Shown here: positions 35,550 to 43,489 of the stretch, one piece after another | Numbering within the stretch: position 1 is the first letter of the stretch | Layout: every line of letters begins with the position of its first letter | Assembly: GCA_963773035.1 (NCBI GenBank) | Contig: CAVYZX010000022.1 | Location: 124,001-188,000 of the forward strand | From: CAVRXZ01 sp963773035 | Lineage (GTDB): Bacteria; Acidobacteriota; Vicinamibacteria; Vicinamibacterales; CAVVIG01 | DNA length: 64,000 nucleotides | Direction of reading: 5' to 3' | Program-made: the position numbers and the translations under genes | Notes under the pieces: model-generated | Told to the model about the DNA's origin: nothing | What the model saw: only the letters and a program-made list of their open reading frames with translations | Databases searched by the model: none

Positions 35550-35849
35550 ATGCCCGTCCAATTCACCGCAGCGGATGTCACCGCGATTGCCGGACTGGCC
35601 CAGCTCGAACTCGACGCGACGCAAGTTGAACTCTTTGTTCGACAATTGGGCGATTTCCTCGCCTACGCCCACGACGTGCTAGCCGTGAACACTGAGGGTG
35701 TTGCCCCAACGGCTTCCATGGTCACCCGCCACGAAGCGGATCGTCCCGACCAGGTTCAAACTTGCCTCGAACGTGCAGCGGCGCTTTCCAACGCACCAGA
35801 ACCTGCAACGGAAGCCGGATTCTTCAAAGTGCCGAGAGTCATTGGATGA
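35550..35849 (+). CDS. gatC: Glu/Asp-tRNA amidotransferase subunit C
   Basis: 99 aa, typical GatC size. Pattern FTAADVTAIAGLAQLELDAT, LGDFLAYAHDVLAVNTEGV and ATEAGFFKVPRVIG. Stabilises GatAB for transamidation of Glu-tRNA(Gln) and Asp-tRNA(Asn). Start ATG 35550 is preferred; ATG 35535 is also in frame. A TAGCAT five bases upstream of 35550 is a possible -10. The stop overlaps the gatA ATG. Confidence 0.92.
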   Translation: MPVQFTAADVTAIAGLAQLELDATQVELFVRQLGDFLAYAHDVLAVNTEGVAPTASMVTRHEADRPDQVQTCLERAAALSNAPEPATEAGFFKVPRVIG

Positions 35850-37306
35850 GCGCATCCGCGACAGTTCGTGAACTGCGCGAACAGATTCGCTCGGGTGCTC
35901 GATCGGCAGTGGAGGTGTGCCGCTCGGCGCTCGCGAGAATCGAGGCGCTAGAACCTTCGCTCCACGCGTTCAATACCGTAACCATCGAGCGGGCCCTTGC
36001 GCGCGCTAACGATATCGACCGTCATCTCGATGAATGGCGGGACGCGCCGCTGGGCGGCGTGCCGATCGCGCTCAAGGACAACCTGTGTACTCGCGATGTT
36101 CGCACGACGGCATCTTCCCGAATTCTCGAGTCATTCGTGCCACCTTACGATGCGACAGTCGTCACGCGTCTCGAACAAGCGGGCGCAGTCATCATCGGCA
36201 AGACCAATTGCGATGAGTTCGCCATGGGCTCATCGACCGAGAACTCCGCATTTGGACCGTCACGTAACCCCTGGGCACTCGATCACATCCCGGGAGGCTC
36301 GAGCGGAGGCTCGGCAGTAGCGGTGGCGGCACGGATGACACCAGCCGCGCTTGGATCCGATACCGGAGGGTCGGTCCGTCAGCCTGCCGCGCTTTGCGGG
36401 GTTGTCGGTCTCAAGCCAACGTACGGCCGGGTGTCCCGGTACGGCTTACTTGCGTTTGCGTCCTCACTCGACCAAATCGGACCGCTGACTCGAACCGTTT
36501 ACGATGCGGCGGTCCTATTGAGCGTGATCGCTGGCCACGACTCAAGTGATGCAACGTCAGCCACCGCGCCCGTACCCGACTATCCGTCGGCCCTCGATGG
36601 CAATGTACGGAACGCACGCATCGGAGTACCCGCCGCCATGCTGGAAAGCGGCGTCGATCCGGACGTCCACACGGCCTTCCACACCGCGCTCGACGTTCTG
36701 GTGAAGCGAGGCGCCACCCTCATCGAGATCGATCTTCCGCACGCCAAGCACGCCATCGGCGTCTATTACCTCATCGCAACGGCGGAAGCCAGTTCCAATC
36801 TGGCGCGGTACGACGGCGTGCGATACGGCTTCCGTGCGCCAGAGGCGACCACTGTGCAAGCGATGTACGGGCGAACTCGTGCCGGTGGATTCGGCGACGA
36901 GGTCAAACGGCGCATCATGCTGGGGACCTACGTATTGAGCGCGGGCTATTACGACGCGTACTACCTGAAGGCCCAGCAGGTCCGGACGCTCATTCTTCGA
37001 GACTACGATCTCGCCTTCAATCGTGTGGATGCGGTAGCCATGCCCACGAGTCCGACCGCAGCGTTCAAGATCGGAGAGCGGGTCGCCGATCCGCTGCAGA
37101 TGTACCTGGCTGACGTCTTCACCGTGAGTGCACCGCTGGCCGGACTACCAGCGATTAGCGTGCCATGTGGCTTCACGTCTGCGATGCTACCCGTCGGGAT
37201 CCAGTTCACGGGGCGCCGATTCGACGAAGCGACACTATTCAAAATCGCGGACGCCTACGAACGAGACGCGCCCTGGTACAAGGAAGAACCGCCGGCGTTG
37301 GCATGA
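35846..37306 (+). CDS. gatA: Glu/Asp-tRNA amidotransferase subunit A
   Basis: 486 aa amidase-signature enzyme. Catalytic Ser-cisSer-Lys triad visible in PIALKDNLCTRD (Lys), PGGSSGGSAVAVAARM (cis-Ser) and LGSDTGGSVRQPAALCGVVG (Ser). Overlaps gatC by 4 nt (ATGA). gatB is not in the window and must be elsewhere. Confidence 0.97.
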   Translation: MSASATVRELREQIRSGARSAVEVCRSALARIEALEPSLHAFNTVTIERALARANDIDRHLDEWRDAPLGGVPIALKDNLCTRDVRTTASSRILESFVPPYDATVVTRLEQAGAVIIGKTNCDEFAMGSSTENSAFGPSRNPWALDHIPGGSSGGSAVAVAARMTPAALGSDTGGSVRQPAALCGVVGLKPTYGRVSRYGLLAFASSLDQIGPLTRTVYDAAVLLSVIAGHDSSDATSATAPVPDYPSALDGNVRNARIGVPAAMLESGVDPDVHTAFHTALDVLVKRGATLIEIDLPHAKHAIGVYYLIATAEASSNLARYDGVRYGFRAPEATTVQAMYGRTRAGGFGDEVKRRIMLGTYVLSAGYYDAYYLKAQQVRTLILRDYDLAFNRVDAVAMPTSPTAAFKIGERVADPLQMYLADVFTVSAPLAGLPAISVPCGFTSAMLPVGIQFTGRRFDEATLFKIADAYERDAPWYKEEPPALA

Positions 37307-37327
37307 GAACAAGTCTCCTGCTTGACT

Positions 37328-38344
37328 ATGTCCGATCCTGAATGGGCCTCCTGGCCGGACGAGAAGCTGCTCGAGGCGCGGTTCTGCGACCTCGGGGTCA
37401 CGATTGAAGGCACGGATCTCGAAGCACGGATTGCGCGGATCACCGCCGAGCTCGACTCGCGCTCGTTGAAATTTCGGCCTCACTACTGGCTCGCCGACGA
37501 GTGGTTCACGCCCGACGACGTTCCAGGCATTGCCATCCCTTTCTACCTGGCGCATCCGCGGCTGGCCAAGCTGGAGCTCGCGCAGATGCTCGAAGTCGAG
37601 GGCGGCGATGAAGAGTCTTGTCTGCAGATCCTTCGGCACGAAGTGGGCCACGCCATCGACAATGCGTACCGGCTTCGGCGACGCCCAACGAGGCGTCGCC
37701 TATTTGGCGCGCCGGCGACGCCATATCCCGAGTACTACACTCCCAAACCGTACAGTAAGAGCTTCGTTCAACATCTCGATCGTTGGTACGCCCAGAGTCA
37801 CCCGGACGAAGACTTTGCAGAAACGTTCGCCGTGTGGCTCGATCCCCAGTCGATGTGGTCCACGCGCTACGCCGGCTGGCCCGCGCAGCGAAAGCTCGAG
37901 TACATGGATCGGTTGATGCGCGAGCTCACACGCCGGAAACCGATCGTGAAATCGAAGCGCACCGTGGATCCGGTGTCGAAACTGAAGCGAACGCTTGGCG
38001 AGCACTACCGCAAGAAGCGCGAGCATTACCGGCTCGACCGCCCTGATTTCCACGAGAGCGAGTTGCGCAACCTGTTTTCAGACTCCCCCGAATTTGCGAA
38101 GAACCAGACCGCTGCGAAGTTCCTGAGCAGAATTCGAAAAGAAGTGCGCGCCACCGTGGCAAGTTTCACCGAGAGCTACCAGTACACGATCGATCAACTT
38201 CTCGAACAAATCATCGAGCGGTGCCGCGAGTTGAATCTGCGTGTCGCCGACTCGGAGGAGTCCACGAAGGCCGATTTCATGGTGTTCCTGACGGTGCAGG
38301 CGATGAACTACCTGCACAGCGGGCGTCACCGGGTTGCACTATGA
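37328..38344 (+). CDS. Putative zinc-binding metallopeptidase
   Basis: 338 aa from the ATG at 37328 (an ATG two codons upstream is also possible). HExxH in LQILRHEVGHAIDNAYRLRR and a downstream Glu helix, SHPDEDFAETFAVWLDP, form a plausible zinc site of the zinc-peptidase (DUF-type) family. The C-terminal half is basic and helical (KRTLGEHYRKKREHYRL). No signal peptide. Its stop overlaps the ATG of the ATP-grasp gene by 4 nt, so the two proteins should be made together. Confidence 0.82.
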   Translation: MSDPEWASWPDEKLLEARFCDLGVTIEGTDLEARIARITAELDSRSLKFRPHYWLADEWFTPDDVPGIAIPFYLAHPRLAKLELAQMLEVEGGDEESCLQILRHEVGHAIDNAYRLRRRPTRRRLFGAPATPYPEYYTPKPYSKSFVQHLDRWYAQSHPDEDFAETFAVWLDPQSMWSTRYAGWPAQRKLEYMDRLMRELTRRKPIVKSKRTVDPVSKLKRTLGEHYRKKREHYRLDRPDFHESELRNLFSDSPEFAKNQTAAKFLSRIRKEVRATVASFTESYQYTIDQLLEQIIERCRELNLRVADSEESTKADFMVFLTVQAMNYLHSGRHRVAL

Positions 38345-39372
38345 CGACATCCCGCCTTCGGGTGCTCGCGCTCGTGCATCGGCACCTCATTCCACCGGCA
38401 CATGTCGAACAAGGGACCGACATCACGTCGGCGCCGTGGCGGACCGAATATGACGTCATCACGACGTTGACGTCGATGGGCCACGAGGTGCAAACCTTGG
38501 GTGTTCACGACGACCTCGGCGACATCCGTCGAGCGGCCACGGAGTGGAAGCCGCATATCGCCTTCAATCTCCTGGAAGGGTTCGACGACATCACGATCTT
38601 CGATCAGAATGTCGTCAGCCATCTCGAGCTGTTGAAGCTGTCCTACACGGGCTGCAATCCGAGAGGCCTACTACTCGCCCGCGACAAGTCCCTTTCGAAA
38701 AAGCTGCTGGCCTACCATCGAATCCGCGTTCCGGAGTTCGAGGTGTTTCGGATTGGCCGGCCTATCCGCCGGCCCAAACGCTTGCCCTTCCCACTGATCG
38801 TCAAGTCGCTGACCCAGGAAGCCTCCATCGGCATCTCGCAAGCCTCGGTCGTCGAGAGCGACGACAAGCTGAAGGAGCGGGTCACGTTCATCCATCAAAG
38901 CATCGGCACAGCCGCCATCGTCGAGCAATACATCGAAGGGCGCGAACTGTACGTCGGCCTGATCGGCAATCAAACGCTTCAGTCGTTGCCGGTCTGGGAG
39001 CTTTTCTTCACGAACATGCCGGCTGACAGTAAGCGGATCGCGACGGATCGGGTGAAGTGGAGCGCGAAATATCAAACCAAATACGGGATCGACAGCGGCC
39101 CGGCTCAAGAGCTGCCGGAATCGGCCGCTCACCAGATTCAGCATCTCTGCAAGCGCACGTATCGAGCGCTCGAGCTCAGTGGCTACGCCCGCATCGATCT
39201 CCGTCTCGACGAGGCTGGCAATGTCTGGGTCCTCGAAGCAAATCCGAATCCCCAGATCGCTCGCGGCGAGGATTTTGCGGCGTCCGCCGAACGGGTTGGA
39301 ATGTCGTACGAGGCGGTTCTGCAGCGGATCATCAACTTGGGTCTGCGATGGCAGCCCGAGAGCGTCGCGTGA
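38341..39372 (+). CDS. D-Ala-D-Ala-ligase-like ATP-grasp enzyme
   Basis: 343 aa. ATP-grasp elements: PFPLIVKSLTQEASIGISQ (phosphate-binding loop region), VEQYIEGRELYVGLIGN and the Mg-binding ARIDLRLDEAGNVWVLEANP plus NPQIARGEDF. Related to Ddl but with an N-terminal WRTEYDVITTLTSMGHEVQT and no murein neighbours, so a carboxylate-amine ligase of unknown substrate. Overlap with the zinc peptidase gene suggests a make-and-trim pair for a small peptide or modified protein tail (inference). Confidence 0.85.
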   Translation: MTTSRLRVLALVHRHLIPPAHVEQGTDITSAPWRTEYDVITTLTSMGHEVQTLGVHDDLGDIRRAATEWKPHIAFNLLEGFDDITIFDQNVVSHLELLKLSYTGCNPRGLLLARDKSLSKKLLAYHRIRVPEFEVFRIGRPIRRPKRLPFPLIVKSLTQEASIGISQASVVESDDKLKERVTFIHQSIGTAAIVEQYIEGRELYVGLIGNQTLQSLPVWELFFTNMPADSKRIATDRVKWSAKYQTKYGIDSGPAQELPESAAHQIQHLCKRTYRALELSGYARIDLRLDEAGNVWVLEANPNPQIARGEDFAASAERVGMSYEAVLQRIINLGLRWQPESVA

Positions 39373-39384
39373 TTGCCAGTTGGC

Positions 39385-39654
39385 TCAGATCGAGGCGGGT
39401 CTTGCGAAGAGTCTGGAGGCGGTCCAGAGGAAGAGCGCGAGCACTACTAGCGGCAGAACCGGAACGAACATCACCAACCAGAAGCCAATTCCACCGACGA
39501 TCAACGCGACCAGCAGCAAGGCAAAGACGACTGGAAAGAGAATCAATGCAGCCGCGACCTTGACAGCGGCACGCAAGAGGAAAAACGGCAAGAGCAGGAT
39601 GCCGAACAGGAGGCCAAAGACCAGCCTGAACGGCAGCAGCAAAAGCCAGAACAT
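39385..39654 (-). CDS. Very hydrophobic small membrane protein, 89 aa
   Basis: About three membrane helices (FWLLLLPFRLVFGLLFGILL, VAAALILFPVVFALLLVALI, MFVPVLPLVVLALFLWTASR). No recognisable domain. Last gene of a short run beginning at rpoZ; 4 bp separate it from the previous gene. Confidence 0.65.
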   Translation of the reverse strand: MFWLLLLPFRLVFGLLFGILLLPFFLLRAAVKVAAALILFPVVFALLLVALIVGGIGFWLVMFVPVLPLVVLALFLWTASRLFARPASI

Positions 39655-39658
39655 ACCT

Positions 39659-39925
39659 TTACTTACGAGCGGCCGCTTCGACGAGTTCCGGCGCTCGCAG
39701 CTGATCGGCAGGTCCGCGCGGAGCCGTTGGCGGCAAGTAGGTCATCGCCTTGTGGGAAATCGTTTCGTCCAGGCTCTTCACAACCATCGATCCACCGCCA
39801 GCCGTTCTCTTCAACTTGGTGAAACCGAACACCACACAGAATCCGATGAAGAGTGCCAGCACGAACACCGTACTGGAGGCCAGGCCCTGCAGGACGGCCA
39901 GGATGAGCGACTGCAAATCGCTCAT
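39659..39925 (-). CDS. Small single-pass membrane protein, 88 aa
   Basis: One clear helix (STVFVLALFIGFCVVFGFTK) followed by a soluble tail ending in LVEAAARK. The ATG overlaps the rpoZ stop by 4 nt. Function unknown. Confidence 0.65.
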   Translation of the reverse strand: MSDLQSLILAVLQGLASSTVFVLALFIGFCVVFGFTKLKRTAGGGSMVVKSLDETISHKAMTYLPPTAPRGPADQLRAPELVEAAARK

Positions 39926-40188
39926 GCTCCTTCTCCGCGCGACCGTGATGGATTTGGCACGTCGTAGTAGACGAGTCCTCGCCGCACTTCCTCCATCGCC
40001 AGCCGCTCGGCCTTGTGCGGCATCGGAGTTTCATCCCCGTCCAGACGGAGTCGGGCGCCGCGGCGCAATTGCTTGGCCCTCAAGGCTGCGACGTCGACGA
40101 AGAGGAAGCGGCTTTCGATGGGCAGTGCGGGCTCCGCAGGAACGGTTGGAGCCTCCGGCTGTTCGGGAATGTCGTTCAACTGGTCCAT
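39922..40188 (-). CDS. rpoZ: Probable RNA polymerase omega subunit
   Basis: 88 aa from ATG 40188. The core SRFLFVDVAALRAKQLRRGA and ERLAMEEVRRGLVYYDVP follows the omega pattern (SRFxxVxxAAxRAxQL ... AxEEVxxGxxxY), divergent from E. coli but like omega of acidobacteria. Omega binds the beta' subunit and helps assembly. A start at 40209 (MLRLKAVMDQ) is possible. Confidence 0.75.
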   Translation of the reverse strand: MDQLNDIPEQPEAPTVPAEPALPIESRFLFVDVAALRAKQLRRGARLRLDGDETPMPHKAERLAMEEVRRGLVYYDVPNPSRSRGEGA

Positions 40189-40255
40189 GACAGCCTTTAA
40201 GCGTAACAACTTAGCGTGATGTGGGCAAGTGCGAACGGGCAGAACGGCCTGGCTC

Positions 40256-40286
40256 GTCGACCGGGCAGGCAGCCTGCCCGATCGAC
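40256..40286 (-). terminator. Strong hairpin downstream of hsp20
   Basis: CGGGCAGG-CAG-CCTGCCCG (40262-40280) extended by GTCGA/TCGAC outer arms around one mismatch. It lies between the stop of the minus-strand hsp20 (40301) and rpoZ, so it probably ends the hsp20 transcript; there is no T-tract. The arms recall the GC-rich palindromes elsewhere. Confidence 0.5.
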
Positions 40287-40300
40287 ACGGCCTCGTGATC

Positions 40301-40762
40301 TTACGCAGCGACCTCGACCTTGATCTGGCGGGGCTTGGCTTCCTCGCGCAGAGGCAGCCGGAGCGTCAACACGCCGTTCTTGTATTCGGCGGCCACCTTG
40401 GTCGGGTCGACCGTCCGTGGCAGCGAGAACGACCGGCTGAACGTGCCGTAACGCCGCTCCATGCGATGGAAATGCTCTTCCTTGACCTCGCTGGACAATT
40501 TCTTCTCGCCTTTGATGGTCAAGGTCGAGTTGTCGACGGTGATCTCGATATCTTCACGAGACATGTCGGGCAACTCTGCCTTCAGGACGAGCTCTTTGTC
40601 GTCGTTCTGAAAGACGTCAACCGGCGGCAGCCAGGTGCCGGACGTCATCAGCGAGTCGTCAGCTCCCGAGCCCGAATGACTGTAGGCATCACTGAAAACG
40701 CGACTGATACGATCCTGAAGCTGTGTGAACTCCCGAAATGGATCCCAACGAACGATAGCCAT
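40301..40762 (-). CDS. Hsp20/alpha-crystallin small heat-shock protein
   Basis: 153 aa. The alpha-crystallin domain from about residue 48: LPPVDVFQNDDKELVLKAEL, LPDMSREDIEITVDNSTLTI, RRYGTFSRSFSLPRTVDPTK, YKNGVLTLRLPLREEAKPR and C-terminal RQIKVEVAA. ATP-independent holdase. Lies 65 bp after dnaK on the same strand, so likely part of the same heat-shock transcript. Confidence 0.94.
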   Translation of the reverse strand: MAIVRWDPFREFTQLQDRISRVFSDAYSHSGSGADDSLMTSGTWLPPVDVFQNDDKELVLKAELPDMSREDIEITVDNSTLTIKGEKKLSSEVKEEHFHRMERRYGTFSRSFSLPRTVDPTKVAAEYKNGVLTLRLPLREEAKPRQIKVEVAA

Positions 40763-40826
40763 GATCTTCCTCCTACGTCTGCGTTTGGTTGCCAGCCACG
40801 GCCGAAGCCGGGCTGGCAGCGTTCCT

Positions 40827-42759
40827 TTAGTTAGATGTTTCCGCGTACTCTGCGTCGACGACTTCTCCTTCTTTCACATCAGGGCCTCCAGGGACTCCAG
40901 GGCCTCCAGCGTTTCGACCGCCGTGCGCCTGACCGCTCGGGCCACCCTGTGGGCCTTGAGCGCCGCGATACAACTGCTCCGCCAGCCCGTGTGAAACACG
41001 CTGGAGGTGATCCACCGCAGTCCGAATCGCCGTCAGGTCTTCGCCCTGTGCCGCTCGACGTGCCTCGGCAACGGCCGATTCGATTCGAGACGCATCGGCC
41101 GCCGGAACCCGATCGCGGTTTTCGTTGATCGTTTTCTCGACCTGATACGCGAGTGAATCCGCCTGGTTTCGAGCGTCGATCAGATCGCGACGCGCCTGAT
41201 CTTCGGACGCGTGGCCTTCCGCTTCTTTGACCAACCGGCTGACCTCGTCCTTCGACAGTCCGCTCGAGGCGGAGATGGTGATTTTCTGTTCTTTGCTCGT
41301 TGCCATGTCCTTCGCAGACACGTTGACGATTCCGTTGGCATCGATATCGAAGGCCACCTCGATCTGCGGTACGCCCCTTGGAGCGGGTGGCAACCCAACC
41401 AATTGGAAGCGGCCGAGTGTGCGGTTATCTCGCGCCATCTGCCTCTCGCCCTGAAGCACGTGAACCTCGACGGTTGTCTGGTTGTCGGTTGCCGTGGAGA
41501 AGATCTCGGACTTCCGAATCGGAATCGTGCTGTTGCGAGAGATGAGCGGGGTCATCACGCCGCCCAACGTCTCAATGCCGAGCGACAGCGGCGTAACGTC
41601 GAGCAGAAGCATGTCCTTCACGTCGCCGGTGAGCACGCCACCCTGGATCGCGGCGCCCACGGCGACGACTTCGTCTGGATTCACTCCTTTATGAGGTTCC
41701 TTGCCGAAGAACTCGCGCACCAACTGTTGAACCTTCGGCATCCGCGTCGATCCGCCGACGAGTACGACTTCGTCGATCTTCTTTGGATCGAGGCCGGCAT
41801 CGGCGAGCGCCTGCTTGACCGGCGCCATGGTTCGGCGCAGAAGGTCGTCAACCAACTGCTCGAGCTTCGCCCGCGACAGCTTCATCTGCAGATGTTTGGG
41901 CCCGGTTTGATCGGCCGTGACAAACGGCAGATTGATTTCGGTTTCGAGAGCCGTCGACAGCTCGATCTTGGCCTTTTCAGCAGCTTCCCGTAGACGCTGA
42001 AGCGCCATCCGATCCTTGCCGAGATCGATACCTTCGCTCTTCTTGAACTCCGTAACGAGCCATTCGATGATCTGGTTATCCAGGTCGTCGCCACCGAGGT
42101 GCGTGTCGCCGTTGGTGGCCTTCACTTCAACGACGCCCTCTCCCACCTCCAGGACGGAGATGTCGAAGGTGCCGCCGCCGAAGTCGTACACCGCGATGGT
42201 CTCGTCTTTTTTCTTGTCGAGGCCATAGGCTAGTGCTGCGGCCGTCGGCTCGTTGATGATGCGCAGCACATTCAAGCCGGCAATCTTGCCCGCATCCTTC
42301 GTCGCCTGCCGCTGTGCGTCGTTGAAATAGGCCGGAACGGTGATGACCGCGTCGGTGACCTTCTCGCCCAGGTAGTCCTCGGCAGCCTGTTTCAGCTTCT
42401 GAAGAACGATCGCCGAGATTTCCGGGGGCGAGTACCTGCTTGCCGCGCGCTTCAACCCAGCCGTCTCCGTTGGTCGCGCGGGTGATCTTGTATGGGACAC
42501 GCGAAGCCTCACCGGAGACCTCGTCGTACTTACGCCCCATGAACCGCTTGATGGAAAAAATGGTGTTTTCTGGATTCGTGACGGCCTGACGCTTGGCAAC
42601 CTGTCCCACGAGCCGTTCGCCGTCCTTGGTGATGGCCACGACGGAAGGCGTCACCCGCGAGCCTTCCTGATTGACGATGACCGACGGTTCCCCGCCCTCC
42701 ATGACCGCGACGACCGAGTTGGTGGTGCCCAGGTCGATCCCGATAACTTTTCCTGCCAT
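40827..42759 (-). CDS. dnaK: Chaperone DnaK, frameshifted in this sequence
   Basis: N-terminal frame from ATG 42759: MAGKVIGIDLGTTNSVVAVM ... SIKRFMGRKYDEV ... NGDGWVEARGKQ. Then one extra base (the CC at 42435-42436 on the plus strand) shifts the frame. The rest, YSPPEISAIVLQKLKQAAED to the C-terminus EGEVVDAEYAETSN, is in another frame. Removing that base joins both parts into a full-length protein of about 643 aa, with phosphate loops DFGGGTFDIS and the substrate domain intact. Either an assembly or sequencing indel, or a broken paralogue. A strong sigma70-type promoter precedes it. Confidence 0.9.
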
Positions 42760-42795
42760 GTGTTGTCGTCCCCCCAATTCGTTTGAGCTGGGAGC

Positions 42796-42824
42796 AGTAT
42801 AGGACCATGATTAGTGTATGTCAA
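42796..42824 (-). promoter_or_regulatory. dnaK promoter, consensus -35/-10
   Basis: On the minus strand: TTGACA (42824-42819), 17 bp spacer, TATACT (42801-42796), about 36 nt before the dnaK ATG. Best promoter in the window. Confidence 0.85.
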
Positions 42825-42828
42825 TCAT
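42807..42828. promoter_or_regulatory. Candidate operator palindrome over the dnaK -35
   Basis: ATGATT (42807-42812) and AATCAT (42823-42828) are perfect inverted arms 10 bp apart that straddle the -35 box. It is not a CIRCE (TTAGCACTC-N9-GAGTGCTAA) and not a HAIR element, so it would be a different repressor site if real. Confidence 0.45.
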
Positions 42829-42931
42829 AAAATCTTATATATATACACTCATATATTAGAATCGACCGAGCTATGTCCGTATCTAATAGGTAGCGCAACG
42901 GTTATCAAGAACTCATCCAATGGGAACGTTG

Positions 42932-42937
42932 TAGAAT
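42932..42937 (+). promoter_or_regulatory. Candidate -10 box (TAGAAT) before plus-strand hsp20
   Basis: TAGAAT ends 6 nt before the ATG at 42944; no Shine-Dalgarno. The divergent gap is unusually AT-rich (TATATATATA near 42837-42846). Confidence 0.45.
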
Positions 42938-42943
42938 CAGCTA

Positions 42944-43411
42944 ATGCGTCAGCGGTTTCCTGCCGTATCCATCACCTCTGAAACCACCGACTTTGCGGAA
43001 GATGTTCGCCGGATCTTCTACGAGCTCGGCCGCCGCGTTGGCGCGGAGCCGCTCGCGGGAGAATGCTCCCCCGCCATCGACGTGTACGAGATGGACGAGT
43101 CGATCGAAATCGTCGTCGACGTGCCTGGGGTTGATCCGTCGGCTGTCCGCATCCTCGCCAAAGGCGATCTGCTGCTCATCGTGGGCGAAAAGAGCGTCCA
43201 GCGACCACGGACCGAGTTGTCGTTTCATCTCGTCGAGCGCGACTTCGGTCGATTCGCCCGAACCGTACGTACCACGCGGGCGTGTGACACGGGCCGTGCT
43301 CAGGCGCGACTCGTCAACGGCGAGCTCCACCTCTCGCTCCCGAAAATTGCTGAACGCCGGGGCCGAGCGATTCCAATCCGCATCGACGACACCACCACGA
43401 AAGCCGATTGA
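42944..43411 (+). CDS. Second Hsp20/alpha-crystallin protein
   Basis: 155 aa. Alpha-crystallin core CSPAIDVYEMDESIEIVVDV, GVDPSAVRILAKGDLLLIVG, FHLVERDFGRFARTVRTTRA, ARLVNGELHLSLPKIAERRG. More divergent than the dnaK-linked copy and with a longer N-terminal arm. Divergently transcribed from dnaK across a 184-bp AT-rich gap, so both may share heat-shock control. Confidence 0.9.
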   Translation: MRQRFPAVSITSETTDFAEDVRRIFYELGRRVGAEPLAGECSPAIDVYEMDESIEIVVDVPGVDPSAVRILAKGDLLLIVGEKSVQRPRTELSFHLVERDFGRFARTVRTTRACDTGRAQARLVNGELHLSLPKIAERRGRAIPIRIDDTTTKAD

Positions 43412-43447
43412 CGGCAACCGAGCGCACGCAAAAGTCCGATCGGACGG

Positions 43448-43474
43448 ATCTTGTGGCCTTTGCGGTTGTTGTGG
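43448..43474. repeat. 9-bp tandem array, 3 units
   Basis: ATCTTGTGG, CCTTTGCGG, TTGTTGTGG (reverse complement of a CCACAAxxx word). Sits right before the start region of the ymdB-like gene. Confidence 0.6.
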
Positions 43475-43489
43475 TTCATGATCTGGCCT

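Noticed and set aside
33070..39372. Mobile island or defence cluster around the WYL regulator or AmmeMemo genes
   Set aside because: No integrase, transposase, attachment repeats or defence genes; neighbours are core genes.
42430..42440. Programmed frameshift in dnaK
   Set aside because: No slippery heptamer or downstream structure typical of recoding; a simple indel fits better.
42781..42943. CIRCE or HAIR heat-shock operator
   Set aside because: Neither consensus is found; only a different palindrome is present.
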